64,000 bases of DNA from Cyanobacteriota bacterium (GCA_026389265.1 JAPLIE010000043.1:1-64000), one strand, 5' to 3'. Shown: positions 51,051 through 59,638, counted from the first letter of the stretch. Notes: generated by a model not told the origin, from the letters alone. Translations and numbers: made by a program.

Positions 51051-51389
51051 TCAGCCAGCCAGCAGCCTCGCGAGCAGCAACCCGGCCCCGCCCCAGCGGC
51101 AGATCCGCCAGAAGAGTTCACTCCCGGCCTGGGGAGAGACCAGAGCTTCGGGCAAGGGATCCAGCAACCGCTGGGCCATGGAGAGGTGCTGACGGCGGCG
51201 GCGCTCACGGGAGCCACCGCTGCTTCGAGCCGCGGCCAAGCTGTGGAGAGCACCGAGATGGTGAAGCAGTCTCGGGCCCTGGCGCCACAGGGGAGTCCGG
51301 CGGAACTCGGGCCGGCGAGGCGCAGAACGTCGGAACGCGGGGCTCATCGCGCCAGGATGGATCAGGCCCAGGTAAATCGTCCAGTGCAT
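51051..51389 (-). CDS. possible small protein, 112 aa
   Basis: The candidate frame starts at ATG 51389 with MHWTIYLGLIHPG and ends GGAGLLLARLLAG. In between it is basic and Arg/Leu-rich (RQGPRLLHHLGALHSLAAA, MAQRLLDPLPEAL). The plus-strand frame in register here looks like non-coding low-complexity sequence, so this is the better candidate for the interval 50990-51390. Third-position G+C by eye is only moderately high (about 78%). It overlaps the 5' end of the plus-strand gene at 51357 by 33 bp, unless that gene starts later. No family recognised. Confidence 0.35.
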   Translation of the reverse strand: MHWTIYLGLIHPGAMSPAFRRSAPRRPEFRRTPLWRQGPRLLHHLGALHSLAAARSSGGSRERRRRQHLSMAQRLLDPLPEALVSPQAGSELFWRICRWGGAGLLLARLLAG

Positions 51390-51737
51390 CAGCCCTCCAA
51401 ACCCTTTCAGCCCGGCCCCCCCAGCTCCGGCTCCCCTCCTGCGGCCGTGGCCGGCGGCAGGGCCGACCCTTGGCCCGAGGGCAGCCGGGAGCTGGCAGAA
51501 CACCTGCAACGTCGGCTGGTGATCAGCGACCGGGACTGGCATGCCCTCAAGGCGCAGCGATCGCGCCGGGCCGCCGAGCAACTGGCGGGCGCCCTAGTGC
51601 AGCTTCTAGTGGCGGATGATCCTGCGGCAACGAAGGGCGGAGAAGCACGTCAGCGGGCGATCGCCCTCACCGCCAATGCCCTCGCCTGGCTCAAGGGGGA
51701 ACTCAAGGATCCAGGTTGCCCGGACCACGGCCGCTGA
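51357..51737 (+). CDS. conserved cyanobacterial protein (DUF6439-like)
   Basis: The 126-residue protein has a disordered N-terminus and a conserved C-terminal helical domain from about residue 45: ELAEHLQRRLVISDRDWHALK, RRAAEQLAGALVQLLV, ALTANALAWLKGELKDPGCPDHGR. The GCPDHGR ending is characteristic. I believe this family is DUF6439, of unknown function. The start is taken as ATG 51357 (MDQAQVNRP), and a GTG further in would avoid overlap with the divergent frame. Its 3' end overlaps the convergent ATPase-like gene by 35 bp. Confidence 0.65.
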   Translation: MDQAQVNRPVHQPSKPFQPGPPSSGSPPAAVAGGRADPWPEGSRELAEHLQRRLVISDRDWHALKAQRSRRAAEQLAGALVQLLVADDPAATKGGEARQRAIALTANALAWLKGELKDPGCPDHGR

Positions 51738-52212
51738 GCCGGCTGCGCTGAATCGCCACCTGCAGGCGATTGCCACGGTGACTCCAGCGCACATCATCAA
51801 AGCAATGGTGGATCAGAAAGATCCCGCGGCCGCAGGGGGCATCCAGGCAGTCCGGCAGCTTCGCGTAGCGCCGTTGCCTCGGAACCCCGTCCCCCTGGTC
51901 CTGAACCTGCCACACCAGCCAGCGCGGCGTGAGGATGCGCCGCACCCTCAAGCACTTGGCAGGATCGCAACCGTTGCCGTGGCGCACGGCATTGACAAGC
52001 ACTTCATGGAGGCCGAGCTGGAGCTGAGCGAGGCCTTCGTCGTCCGCGAAGGGCTCGATCAACAGTTCCACAAAGGGCCCCAGGTTCAGGGTGGAGGGGG
52101 TGATGTAGTCCGTCCAGCGCATCGAGCTAGCGAACCATCCGAACCCCAGCGGCAGCAGGGACTTTGGACCTGCAGGGAACCTGGGAACCTCAGGCATGCG
52201 GCACCTTGCCAT
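51703..52212 (-). CDS. RsbW-like GHKL ATP-binding protein
   Basis: This 169-residue protein has a histidine-kinase-type ATPase fold (HATPase_c_2). The N box is LQLGLHEVLVNAVRHGNGCD, followed by WLVWQVQDQGDGVP (G1-like box) and CGRGIFLIHHCFDDVRW (G2-like box). It has no dimerisation, sensor or receiver domain, as in anti-sigma factors and RsbW/SpoIIAB switch kinases. No sigma factor, anti-anti-sigma (STAS) or PP2C gene is nearby, so partner and target are unknown. The start is ATG at 52212 (MARCRMPEV). Later starts, such as the internal Met at MRWTDYI, are possible. Confidence 0.82.
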   Translation of the reverse strand: MARCRMPEVPRFPAGPKSLLPLGFGWFASSMRWTDYITPSTLNLGPFVELLIEPFADDEGLAQLQLGLHEVLVNAVRHGNGCDPAKCLRVRRILTPRWLVWQVQDQGDGVPRQRRYAKLPDCLDAPCGRGIFLIHHCFDDVRWSHRGNRLQVAIQRSRLSGRGPGNLDP

Positions 52213-52324
52213 TGGAACGCGCGACGAAGTAGCAGGGCCGATGGTCTGATCGGTCCCAGGGGGGACGGGAGGCCGTGGGCCTGGAGGGAGCAGGCAATTC
52301 AGCCGCCGATGATGTCTCCTAAGT

Positions 52325-52364
52325 TGAAACTAGCCTGAGGGCGCTAGCTGAAACTAGCCTGAGG
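52325..52364. repeat. 16-bp direct repeat spanning the gun4 stop codon
   Basis: TGAAACTAGCCTGAGG occurs at 52325-52340 and 52349-52364. The second copy contains the gun4 stop (CTA on the plus strand, TAG on the minus). The unit period is 24 bp, so the end of gun4 appears locally duplicated. Confidence 0.85.
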
Positions 52365-53097
52365 CCGCCGGGTTGGAGACCTTGATCCGGGTGGCCAGGG
52401 CAGGGTGTTGGAGCAAGGCATCCATGAGCCGCACGCCGCGGAGTTGGTTGACCAGGGGAAGATGGCCCTCCGGTGCCTCCACCGACCACGTGAAGGATCG
52501 TGGATAGCGGGTCCAGATGCCCTCGGCCTTCCAGCCCAGTTTGGGCCAGAGACGCTCCCATTGACCATCGCAGGAGAGCAGCAGTCGACCCTGCACAGAA
52601 AAGCCGAAACGCCCCCGGGAATACACCAGCCAGAGGCGGTCGAGGGCCTCGAGATCGGCGCCGTGCATGGTTGCCACTTCGCTGTAGTAGACGTAGCCCC
52701 GCCTCACGGCATCGAGCCCGGCCAACTGACGCAATGCCTCACTGGTGAGACGGTCGGCGGGTTCATACTCCTGAAACAGTAAGTGCCGTTGCAGCGGGCC
52801 GTAGTCCAGGCCAGCGGCGCTGGGGGTGGCGAGCCAACCGGAGGGGTAGCGCCCCAGGAGGGCATCCCGCCGCGCTAGGTCGTGTGCGGCGAGAAGTTGG
52901 AGCAGCCAGCCACAGGCCCAGTCCTCACCAGTGGCGTCAAACCCGTCAAGACCGTCTTCGATCAGGGGAAGCAACTCCGCCAGCCGGAGCTGAACATTCG
53001 CCATGAGGCTGCGTCGCTGACGGGGCGAACCGGTGAGGAAGCGCTCCAACAGCTGATCGGCGGCGAGGCTTCTGGAAACCGATGAACCGGAAAGCAT
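52354..53097 (-). CDS. gun4: GUN4-domain protein
   Basis: GUN4 binds protoporphyrin and Mg-protoporphyrin and stimulates magnesium chelatase in chlorophyll synthesis. The 247-residue protein has an N-terminal helical domain (LLERFLTGSPRQRRSLMANV through LQLLAAHDLARRDALLG). The GUN4 domain is from about residue 105 (LDYGPLQRHLLFQEYEPADRL, TSEALRQLAGLDAVRRGYVY). Its latter part includes LDRLWLVYSRGRFGFSVQGR and VEAPEGHLPLVNQLRGVRLMDALLQHPAL. The start is ATG at 53097 (MLSGSSVSRS). It faces psb28 across 134 bp, so chlorophyll supply and photosystem II assembly genes share a control region. Confidence 0.93.
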   Translation of the reverse strand: MLSGSSVSRSLAADQLLERFLTGSPRQRRSLMANVQLRLAELLPLIEDGLDGFDATGEDWACGWLLQLLAAHDLARRDALLGRYPSGWLATPSAAGLDYGPLQRHLLFQEYEPADRLTSEALRQLAGLDAVRRGYVYYSEVATMHGADLEALDRLWLVYSRGRFGFSVQGRLLLSCDGQWERLWPKLGWKAEGIWTRYPRSFTWSVEAPEGHLPLVNQLRGVRLMDALLQHPALATRIKVSNPAASG

Positions 53098-53231
53098 CGG
53101 GATGGTTCGGCCGTGGGGCGATCTGCTGGGGGCCACTATGTCATCGGCCGCCGCTGGCCGGCAGGCGGAGTGGTGGATCCGGGCGGGCGGGGGCAAGGGC
53201 GCTGCCTAGGATCCAGCTTTGATCTTGCGCC

Positions 53232-53606
53232 ATGGCCGCCGCCATTCAGTTCTTTCGCGGAGAGGATGAACCGGTGGTACCCGACATCCGACTCACCCGC
53301 TCCCGGGATGGACGGACTGGCCAGGCCTTGTTCGTGTTCGAAGAACCCTTGGCCCTGGCCCCGGAAACGATGGGTGACATCACCGGCATGTTTCTCGTGG
53401 ATGAGGAGGGAGAACTGGTGAGCCGCGAAGTGAAGGCCCGCTTCGTGAATGGCAAGGCCAATGCCATAGAAGCCACCTACACCTGGAAGACCAACGACGA
53501 CTTCGAGCGCTTCATGCGCTTCGCCCAGCGCTATGCCGACAGCCACGACCTGGGCTTCTCGGGTCAGGCAGAAGGCGGGGATGCGTCGGAGGACGCGGAC
53601 GCATGA
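53232..53606 (+). CDS. psb28: photosystem II assembly protein Psb28
   Basis: Psb28 binds the cytoplasmic face of CP47-containing photosystem II assembly intermediates. The 124-residue length is normal. It starts [20 protein letters not shown] and contains [40 protein letters not shown] and [23 protein letters not shown], all family hallmarks. The C-terminus is acidic. The start is ATG at 53232. It overlaps the first AI-2E-family gene by 4 nt (ATGA). Confidence 0.96.
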   Translation: MAAAIQFFRGEDEPVVPDIRLTRSRDGRTGQALFVFEEPLALAPETMGDITGMFLVDEEGELVSREVKARFVNGKANAIEATYTWKTNDDFERFMRFAQRYADSHDLGFSGQAEGGDASEDADA

Positions 53607-54706
53607 GCTTTGGCCAGTGGCTGGCATTGTTTGGCCTCGTGGCAGCACTGCTCCTGCTCTGGAGCCTGCGCGAGGCGATCATGCTGCTGTTCGCGGCGGT
53701 GGTGCTGGCAATGGCCCTTTGCACCCTGGTGGGTGTGGTGCAGCGGCGCCTCAGCTGTAACCGTCCCATCGCCCTGCTACTCAGCCTGCTGGCGATTGTG
53801 GTCGTGCTCGCTGTGGGAACTGCGGCCATCGTGCCCCCCTTCCTTGCCCAATTCAGCGAACTGCTGCAAAAGCTGCCGGAAGCCTGGCATGAACTGCTCT
53901 CCCTCCTGCATCAAGGCCTCGAGACCATCTCCCGCATGCTCTACGGGCGCAGCGATGGGGGTCTGGGCTGGCTGCAGAATTTGAGTGGATCGGTCCGCAC
54001 CAGTTCGGCCCTGGCCAGTGGTGTCGGTGACTGGACCTATCGCCTGGTGGGACTGGCCGGCAACGTGGGCACCGTGTTGCTCAAGACCCTCTTCGTGGTG
54101 GCGGTGGCCCTGATGGTGGCTGCCCAGCCCACGGCCTACCGGGAAGCCTTGCTGCTGCTGCTTCCCTCCTTCTACCGGCGCCGGGCCCGCCAGGTGTTGC
54201 TCCAGTGCGGTGAGGCCCTCAGCGCCTGGATGGGTGGGGTGCTGATCAGTTCGCTGTGCGTGGGAACGCTGGCGGCCATCGGACTCTCGTTGCTGGGCGT
54301 GCGTCTGGTGGCGGCGAACGCCGTGCTGGCAGGTTTGCTCAACATCATTCCCAACGTGGGCCCCACCCTGAGCACCCTGTTTCCGATGTCCGTGGCGCTG
54401 CTGGAGAGTCCCTGGAAGGCCGTGGCGGTGCTTGCCCTCTATGTGGTGGTGCAGAACCTCGAGAGCTACCTGATCACCCCTTCGGTGATGCACCACCAAC
54501 TGCGCCTGCTGCCGGGGCTCACCCTTTCGGCCCAGTTCCTGTTCACGGTCTTGTTCGGTCCCCTAGGCCTGGTACTCGCCCTGCCGTTAGCGGTGTGCCT
54601 GCAGGTGATCCTTCGCGAGATCGTGATCCACGACATCCTGGACCGCTGGAAAGCGAAACCGAAGCCAGCGATTCTGCAGCGGTTGACTGAGGCCATCGAG
54701 TCATGA
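53603..54706 (+). CDS. AI-2E-family transporter, first copy
   Basis: This 367-residue membrane protein belongs to the PerM/AI-2E family (PF01594). It has about seven helices in the usual order: paired N-terminal helices ([34 protein letters not shown]), a third, a soluble helical region ([20 protein letters not shown]), then [40 protein letters not shown] and the end [23 protein letters not shown]. Members transport varied substrates or ions, so the name is only a family label. Translational coupling to psb28 suggests a link to thylakoid or photosystem function, which is inference. Confidence 0.87.
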   Translation: MSFGQWLALFGLVAALLLLWSLREAIMLLFAAVVLAMALCTLVGVVQRRLSCNRPIALLLSLLAIVVVLAVGTAAIVPPFLAQFSELLQKLPEAWHELLSLLHQGLETISRMLYGRSDGGLGWLQNLSGSVRTSSALASGVGDWTYRLVGLAGNVGTVLLKTLFVVAVALMVAAQPTAYREALLLLLPSFYRRRARQVLLQCGEALSAWMGGVLISSLCVGTLAAIGLSLLGVRLVAANAVLAGLLNIIPNVGPTLSTLFPMSVALLESPWKAVAVLALYVVVQNLESYLITPSVMHHQLRLLPGLTLSAQFLFTVLFGPLGLVLALPLAVCLQVILREIVIHDILDRWKAKPKPAILQRLTEAIES

Positions 54707-55731
54707 GTGGCCGCACCCTGCTCGGCGCCCTGGCCGTGGTGGTGCTGGGGCTGCTGGCCTGGGAACTGCGGCTGGTGCTGCTGGTGTTGTTTGGAGCGGT
54801 GGTGCTGGCGGTGGCCCTCGATGTGCCGATCACCCTGCTGCGGCGTCTACTGCCCCTCTCAAGGCCCGCTGCCCTGATTCTTGAACTGGTGGTGCTTGCT
54901 GTGGTGGGCTGGCTGCTCACGGCGCTGCTGCTGCCAGAGGTGCTGGAGCAGATCCAGGTACTCAGCAATCTCATCCCCCAGCTTCCTGCCCGGCTTCATG
55001 CCCTCATCAACCAGATTCCCCAGCTGCGCTCCCTGGAGCTGCAGCTGATGGGCGGAACCACGTGGGACCGCCTGCAGCCCCTCGGTGGGCAACTGCTGGG
55101 CTTTGCCGGTGGTGCCGCCAACAGCACGGTGCAGTTGTTGCTCATCGCCCTGCTGGCCGTGCTGCTTGCCCTGGATCCCCGCAGCCACCAGAAGCTGCTG
55201 CTGGCGGCCACTCCCCAGTTCTACCGGGCTCGCATGCAGCAGTTGCTCAGTGAGTGCCGTGAAGCCCTGGGGGGCTGGCTGGCCGGCATGACCCTGTCAG
55301 CCGTGGTGGTGTTTCTGGCCAGCTGGGCCGGACTTGCCCTGCTGAAGGTGCCCTTGGCGCTGTTGAGCGCCCTGGTCTGTGCCCTGCTCACCTTTGTGCC
55401 CACCATCGGACCCACAGCCGCCACCCTGCTGCCGATGGCGGTGGCGCTTCTCCTGGTGAGTCCCGCCAAAATGTTGCAGGTGGCCGTGTTGCGGCTGGTT
55501 CTTCAGAACGCTGAGGCCTTCGTGCTCACACCGGTGTTGCTGAGCCGCACGGTGAACCTCCTGCCCACCGTGGCCCTGATGTCCCAACTTTGCCTCGGAG
55601 CCCTGCTGGGCCTGCCAGGGCTGCTGTTGGCCCTCCCCCTGGTGGTGGTGCTGCAGGTGGTCTGCCAGGAGGTCTTGGTGCACGATTTTATGGATCGCTG
55701 GACAAGATCGGGCAGTACTGATCAGCGATAA
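54703..55731 (+). CDS. AI-2E-family transporter, second copy
   Basis: A second AI-2E-family protein of 342 residues follows the first with a 4-nt overlap. Its layout is parallel: LGALAVVVLGLLAWELRLVLLVLFG, LLTALLLPEVLEQIQVLSNLIPQL, ARMQQLLSECREALGGWLAGM, LLTFVPTIGPTAATLLPMAVAL and LCLGALLGLPGLLLALPLVVVLQVV. The two share organisation but differ widely in sequence, so the tandem pair is an old duplication. They may work as a heteromer. The end is 4 bp from the convergent small membrane-protein gene. Confidence 0.87.
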   Translation: MSGRTLLGALAVVVLGLLAWELRLVLLVLFGAVVLAVALDVPITLLRRLLPLSRPAALILELVVLAVVGWLLTALLLPEVLEQIQVLSNLIPQLPARLHALINQIPQLRSLELQLMGGTTWDRLQPLGGQLLGFAGGAANSTVQLLLIALLAVLLALDPRSHQKLLLAATPQFYRARMQQLLSECREALGGWLAGMTLSAVVVFLASWAGLALLKVPLALLSALVCALLTFVPTIGPTAATLLPMAVALLLVSPAKMLQVAVLRLVLQNAEAFVLTPVLLSRTVNLLPTVALMSQLCLGALLGLPGLLLALPLVVVLQVVCQEVLVHDFMDRWTRSGSTDQR

Positions 55732-55735
55732 CGGC

Positions 55736-55999
55736 TCACCGGTAACGGCGCAACAGCGAAGGCGTGAACAGCAATACCATCACCGCCAGCAGGTGGGTGC
55801 GCACAGCCTCGGTCAGACTGGTGAGCGTGACATGGTCGAACAGCAGCTGGAGTTCCACCCGCAGATCCAGCACGGCCAACAAGGCCAGAAGCAGGGGCAC
55901 CAAGGGGGTTCTTCGGCGGTTGGGCGCGGCGTTCACCCCGTCGGAAGAGTCGGCAGTGGCTGGGGGGCCCAGCGCCAGGGAATCAGGAGCAGAGTTCAT
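55736..55999 (-). CDS. small membrane protein, 87 aa
   Basis: This 87-residue protein starts at ATG 55999, overlapping the secF stop as ATGA. A polar N-terminus leads to a helix (LVPLLLALLAVLDLRVELQLL). A second hydrophobic stretch (HLLAVMVLLFTPSLLRRY) is separated from it by DHVTLTSLTEAVRT. I do not recognise a named family, though small proteins of this kind follow secF in related genomes from memory. Coupling to secDF suggests cotranslation, but no function is known. Confidence 0.65.
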   Translation of the reverse strand: MNSAPDSLALGPPATADSSDGVNAAPNRRRTPLVPLLLALLAVLDLRVELQLLFDHVTLTSLTEAVRTHLLAVMVLLFTPSLLRRYR

Positions 56000-56973
56000 C
56001 GTCGAATCATCAGGGGTAGGAGGGTGGGCGCGATGCCGATGCTCGACCAGCTGCCCACAGCGATGCCGACGGCCAAGGCCACCGAGAACCAGAACAGGGT
56101 GCTGCCACCAAAGAACATCAAGGCCAACAGGGGCAAGAGCGTGGTGAGGGAGGTGTAAAGGGATCGGGTGAGCGTGGCATCCACGGCCACATCCACCTGT
56201 TCAATCACCGGAAGGTGGGCGAGGGCCTTCCGCTGTTCCCGGATGCGGTCGAACACCACCACGGTGTCGGTCACGGAATAACCGGCCACCGTGATCAGCG
56301 AAACAGCAAAGAGCGAATCCACCTCAATCCCCCGCAGCAGCCCCAACCAGGCGAACAGGCCGCAGGTGATCAGCACATCGTGGAGCAGGCACACCAGCGC
56401 CAGAAAGGCGAAGACTCCGCTGTAACGGAAGGAGATATAGATGGCAATGGCGGCGAAACTCACCAGCAGCGAGATCAGGCTGCCCTGCAGCAGGCGGGAG
56501 CCCAGGGTGGGGCCAATGGTATCCACGGCGGTGCCCTCAGCCTTGAGGGGGCCGATGCTGCGGTTGAGGTCGTCGAGCACTGCCTTGGCCTGGTCGCTGT
56601 CGAGGGCAGGGAGGCGAAGAACGAGGGATCGCCCCTGGTCCAGCACCTGGGCACTGGCGCTGGAGAGATTGGGAGGCTGCTCGGCCGCGGGGGCGCTCAG
56701 GCGCAGGGCAGTGAGTTGCTGGCGGATCGTGTCTGCGGAGATAGCCGGGCAGGGTTGGGGCTGGGAGCCGCCGCCGCAGGCGCGCACCACCTGAATCTGG
56801 GTGCCCCCGGTGAAATCGAGGCCGGGTTTGAGCGGCGAATGAATCGAAGGCTGGAGCCAGCAGAGCACCAACCCGATCACGCTCAGCAGACAGGCCAAGC
56901 CGGAACCGATCCAGGCAAGCCAGCGATGGCTGTTGATGCGGAAACGGGGGGAGAGGGAAGAAGCAACAGTCAC
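55996..56973 (-). CDS. secF: protein translocase subunit SecF
   Basis: SecF with SecD uses the proton gradient to complete protein export through SecYEG, in the plasma and thylakoid membranes. The protein has 325 residues and six helices. The first periplasmic segment KPGLDFTGGTQIQV is diagnostic. RFRYSGVFAFLALVCLLHDVL-type sequence (here YISFRYSGVFAFLALV) and VAGYSVTDTVVVFDRIRE are family motifs. The start is GTG at 56973. It lies 13 nt after secD and overlaps the small gene downstream by 4 nt. Confidence 0.95.
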   Translation of the reverse strand: MTVASSLSPRFRINSHRWLAWIGSGLACLLSVIGLVLCWLQPSIHSPLKPGLDFTGGTQIQVVRACGGGSQPQPCPAISADTIRQQLTALRLSAPAAEQPPNLSSASAQVLDQGRSLVLRLPALDSDQAKAVLDDLNRSIGPLKAEGTAVDTIGPTLGSRLLQGSLISLLVSFAAIAIYISFRYSGVFAFLALVCLLHDVLITCGLFAWLGLLRGIEVDSLFAVSLITVAGYSVTDTVVVFDRIREQRKALAHLPVIEQVDVAVDATLTRSLYTSLTTLLPLLALMFFGGSTLFWFSVALAVGIAVGSWSSIGIAPTLLPLMIRR

Positions 56974-56986
56974 GGGAGAGGGTGGC

Positions 56987-58498
56987 TCAGGCGGCGCCGG
57001 AAGGCAGCTCGCGGGCAGGGAGGAAGTAGGGAAGGCGACGCAGGCTGGGATAACTCATCAACAGCCTCAGCAGGGTGCGGGTGCAGGTGAGGGCCGTGAA
57101 CAGGCTGAGCAGCAGACCGATCGCCAGGGTCACGGCAAATCCCTTGACCAGCCCCGTGCCGAGGAAGAAGAGAGCAACGCAGCTGATCAATCCGGTGATG
57201 TGGCCATCGAGGATCGAAGAAAAGGCCAGGGAAAAGCCTGTGTCGATCGATCGGATCAGGGTGTTACCGGAACGAAGTTCTTCCTTGACCCGCTCAAAGA
57301 TCAGCACATTGGCATCCACCGCCATGCCCACCGAAAGGATGAAGCCAGCGATGCCGGGCAGGGTGAGGGTGACAGGAATCAGGGCATAGATGGCGAGGTT
57401 GAAGAGGGAGTAAAGGCTCAAGGCCAGCACAGCCACGAATCCCGGTAGCCGGTAGGTGAACACCATGAACAGCGCCACCAGCACCAGTCCTGCCACACCG
57501 GCGATCAGACTGGAGCGGATGTTGTCGGCACCGAGAGAGGGGCCAACCGTCCGCACCTCTACGATCTTCACCGGCAGTGGCAAGGAACCACCCCGCAGCT
57601 GGACTTCCAAATCCCTGGCTTCTTCGGTGCTGAAGTTTCCGAAGATGGAGGCAGACCCACCGGTGATGCCGGCGGCCTTGAATTCTGGACCCACCGTGGC
57701 CTCGCTGATCGAGCGGCCATCGAGCACGATGCCGAGAACGCGGCCGGTGCCGGCAATCGACTGGGTGAGGCTGGCGAACTTCTCGGCTCCTTCACGATTG
57801 AAATTGAGCGTCACCTCCCAGGCGGTGCCGGTGCGGTCTTGCTGGCGGCCGGCGCTGGTGAGCTCCTTGCCGGTCAGCAAGGGGGGGCCGTAGAGGTTGA
57901 TCACTCGGCGGTTCACTTCGGCCTGCAGGATCTCGAGCTGATCAACCTCGCCGCTGCCGGCCGGAATCTTCAAACCCAAAGCACTGAAGGCCTTAGCCAT
58001 ATCGGCTTCAGAAATCGTGGTGGGTTTGGCGGGCTGACCTGGAGCGGGGGTGTTCGAAGCGGCAGCCTGGGCGCCGGGACGGCGGGCGAACAAGACGGCC
58101 TCGACCTGGCGCTTGAGGGGCAGCAGCCCGTTCATCTCCTTCTCGCTGCCAGGTTTCTGTTCCCGGAATTCGAGCAGGGCGGTGCTGCCCAGCACCTTGG
58201 CGGCGCGGGTGGGATCCTGCTCGCCGGGAAGCTGAAGCACCAATTGGTCGGACCCCACGGTCTGAAGGGTCGATTCCGACACACCTAGACCATTGACGCG
58301 GCGCTCCAGCACTTCTTTCACCGCTTCGAGCTGTTCCTGCTCGACGGTCTTGATGGACCCGGAGGGCATCACCTGCAGGGTGAGCTGGCTGCCGCCGCGC
58401 AGATCGAGGCCGAGCTGGAGGCCGTAGCTGGCGAGCAGGGCGGCGGAGGCGATCGCAAGGGCCAAGATCAGGGCCAGCCACCCCTGTTGACGTGCCAT
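56987..58498 (-). CDS. secD: protein translocase subunit SecD
   Basis: This 503-residue partner of SecF has the N-terminal helix (WLALILALAIASAALLASYG), then GLDLRGGSQLTLQV. The periplasmic P1 domains (VKEVLERRVNGLGVSESTLQ and GTAWEVTLNFNREGAEKF) follow. Five C-terminal helices contain GADNIRSSLIAGVAGLVLVA and the motif VGMAVDANVLIFERVKEEL. The start is ATG at 58498. A longer frame into pdhB is unlikely. Only 1 nt separates it from the pdhB stop. Confidence 0.95.
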   Translation of the reverse strand: MARQQGWLALILALAIASAALLASYGLQLGLDLRGGSQLTLQVMPSGSIKTVEQEQLEAVKEVLERRVNGLGVSESTLQTVGSDQLVLQLPGEQDPTRAAKVLGSTALLEFREQKPGSEKEMNGLLPLKRQVEAVLFARRPGAQAAASNTPAPGQPAKPTTISEADMAKAFSALGLKIPAGSGEVDQLEILQAEVNRRVINLYGPPLLTGKELTSAGRQQDRTGTAWEVTLNFNREGAEKFASLTQSIAGTGRVLGIVLDGRSISEATVGPEFKAAGITGGSASIFGNFSTEEARDLEVQLRGGSLPLPVKIVEVRTVGPSLGADNIRSSLIAGVAGLVLVALFMVFTYRLPGFVAVLALSLYSLFNLAIYALIPVTLTLPGIAGFILSVGMAVDANVLIFERVKEELRSGNTLIRSIDTGFSLAFSSILDGHITGLISCVALFFLGTGLVKGFAVTLAIGLLLSLFTALTCTRTLLRLLMSYPSLRRLPYFLPARELPSGAA

Positions 58499-58499
58499 C

Positions 58500-59483
58500 T
58501 CAGAGGGCGCCGGCGGTGATCTGGCGGGCCGCCTCCACGATCTGGTGGGGCTGGATGATCGTGAGGTTCTCCAAGTTGCCGTTGTAAGGAGTGGGAATGT
58601 CCTGGGAGGAGAGCCGCACCGGGCGGGCATCGAGGTCGTCGAAGCAGTTCTCGGTGATCAAAGCCAGCAGTTCAGCGCCGATGCCGCCGGTCTTCATGCA
58701 TTCCTCCACCACCAGCACCTTGTGGGTCTTGCGGATCGAGCCGGTGATCGTGTCGAGATCGAAGGGCTTGAGACTGATCAGATCGATGAGTTCCACATCG
58801 ATGCCATCGGCCTCAAGCTGCTTCACGGCCTTGAGACAATGGTGGCGCATCCGGGAGTAGGTGAGGATCGTGATGTCCTTGCCTTCCCGCACTACTTCGG
58901 CCTGATCGAGGGCGCAAATATAATCACCCTCGGGAATGTCCTCAGTGAGGTTATAGAGCAGCACATGCTCGAAGAAGAGCACGGGATTGTTGTCGCGGAT
59001 CGCCGCCTTCATCAGGCCCTTGGCATTGGTGGGAGTGCTCACCGCCACGATCTTGATGCCGGGCACGGCGTGGAAATAGGCCTCAAGGCGCTGGCTATGC
59101 TCTGCGCCCAACTGGCGACCGACTCCCCCGGGCCCACGCACCACGGTGGGAATCGTGAAGTTGCCGCCACTGGTGTAGCGGAGCATGCCCATGTTGTTCG
59201 AGATCTGGTTGAAGGCCAGCAGCAGGAAGCCCATGTTCATGCCCTCCACGATCGGCCGCAGGCCGGTCATGGCAGCGCCCACCGCCATGCCGGTGAAGCT
59301 GTTCTCGGCGATCGGAGTGTCAAGAACCCTCAGCTCGCCATATTTCGCGTGCAGATCCTTGGTCACCTTGTAGGAACCGCCGTATTCCCCCACGTCCTCC
59401 CCCATCACGCACACATGAGGGTCGCGGGCCATTTCCTCGTCGATGGCCTCGCGCAGGGCGTTGAAGAGAAGGGTTTCGGCCAC
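58500..59483 (-). CDS. pdhB: pyruvate dehydrogenase E1 component, beta subunit
   Basis: This is the beta subunit of the E1 (decarboxylase) of pyruvate dehydrogenase, which feeds acetyl-CoA to lipid synthesis. The 327-residue length matches the plastid/cyanobacterial type. Seen are [38 protein letters not shown], the thiamine-diphosphate region [39 protein letters not shown] and [16 protein letters not shown]. The start is GTG at 59483. The alpha subunit is elsewhere. It lies between a 31-aa membrane microprotein and secD on the same strand. Confidence 0.96.
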   Translation of the reverse strand: MAETLLFNALREAIDEEMARDPHVCVMGEDVGEYGGSYKVTKDLHAKYGELRVLDTPIAENSFTGMAVGAAMTGLRPIVEGMNMGFLLLAFNQISNNMGMLRYTSGGNFTIPTVVRGPGGVGRQLGAEHSQRLEAYFHAVPGIKIVAVSTPTNAKGLMKAAIRDNNPVLFFEHVLLYNLTEDIPEGDYICALDQAEVVREGKDITILTYSRMRHHCLKAVKQLEADGIDVELIDLISLKPFDLDTITGSIRKTHKVLVVEECMKTGGIGAELLALITENCFDDLDARPVRLSSQDIPTPYNGNLENLTIIQPHQIVEAARQITAGAL

Positions 59484-59515
59484 GGGGCGTCTGCCGGCTG
59501 CCGGGACAACCTATC

Positions 59516-59611
59516 TCAGCCTCCTGCAGCGAAGGTGCTCAGCAGCAGTACCGAGAGCAACATGCCGGGTAGGAGCAGGGCAACCAGCAGGCCGAGGTCG
59601 TGGGGAGTCAT
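59516..59611 (-). CDS. single-helix membrane microprotein, 31 aa
   Basis: From ATG at 59611 to TGA at 59518-59516 the frame reads MTPHDLGLLVALLLPGMLL, then SVLLLSTFAAGG. It is one membrane helix preceded by a short polar N-terminus, about the size of the tiny subunits of photosystems, cytochrome b6f and NDH-1. I could not match it to a named one (PetG, PetL, PetM, PetN, PsaI, PsaM or a Psb small subunit). It has an in-frame stop, good codon use and fills the gap between the DUF3082 gene and pdhB. No Shine-Dalgarno is visible. Confidence 0.5.
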   Translation of the reverse strand: MTPHDLGLLVALLLPGMLLSVLLLSTFAAGG

Positions 59612-59638
59612 GGCCCGGAGGACGGATCATGGTGAACC

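Noticed and set aside
50670-51356. Long N-terminal extension of the plus-strand gene ending at 51737
   Set aside because: The upstream part is antisense to the 83-aa gene and low complexity. Only the C-terminal block from about 51490 looks conserved, so the start was placed at 51357.
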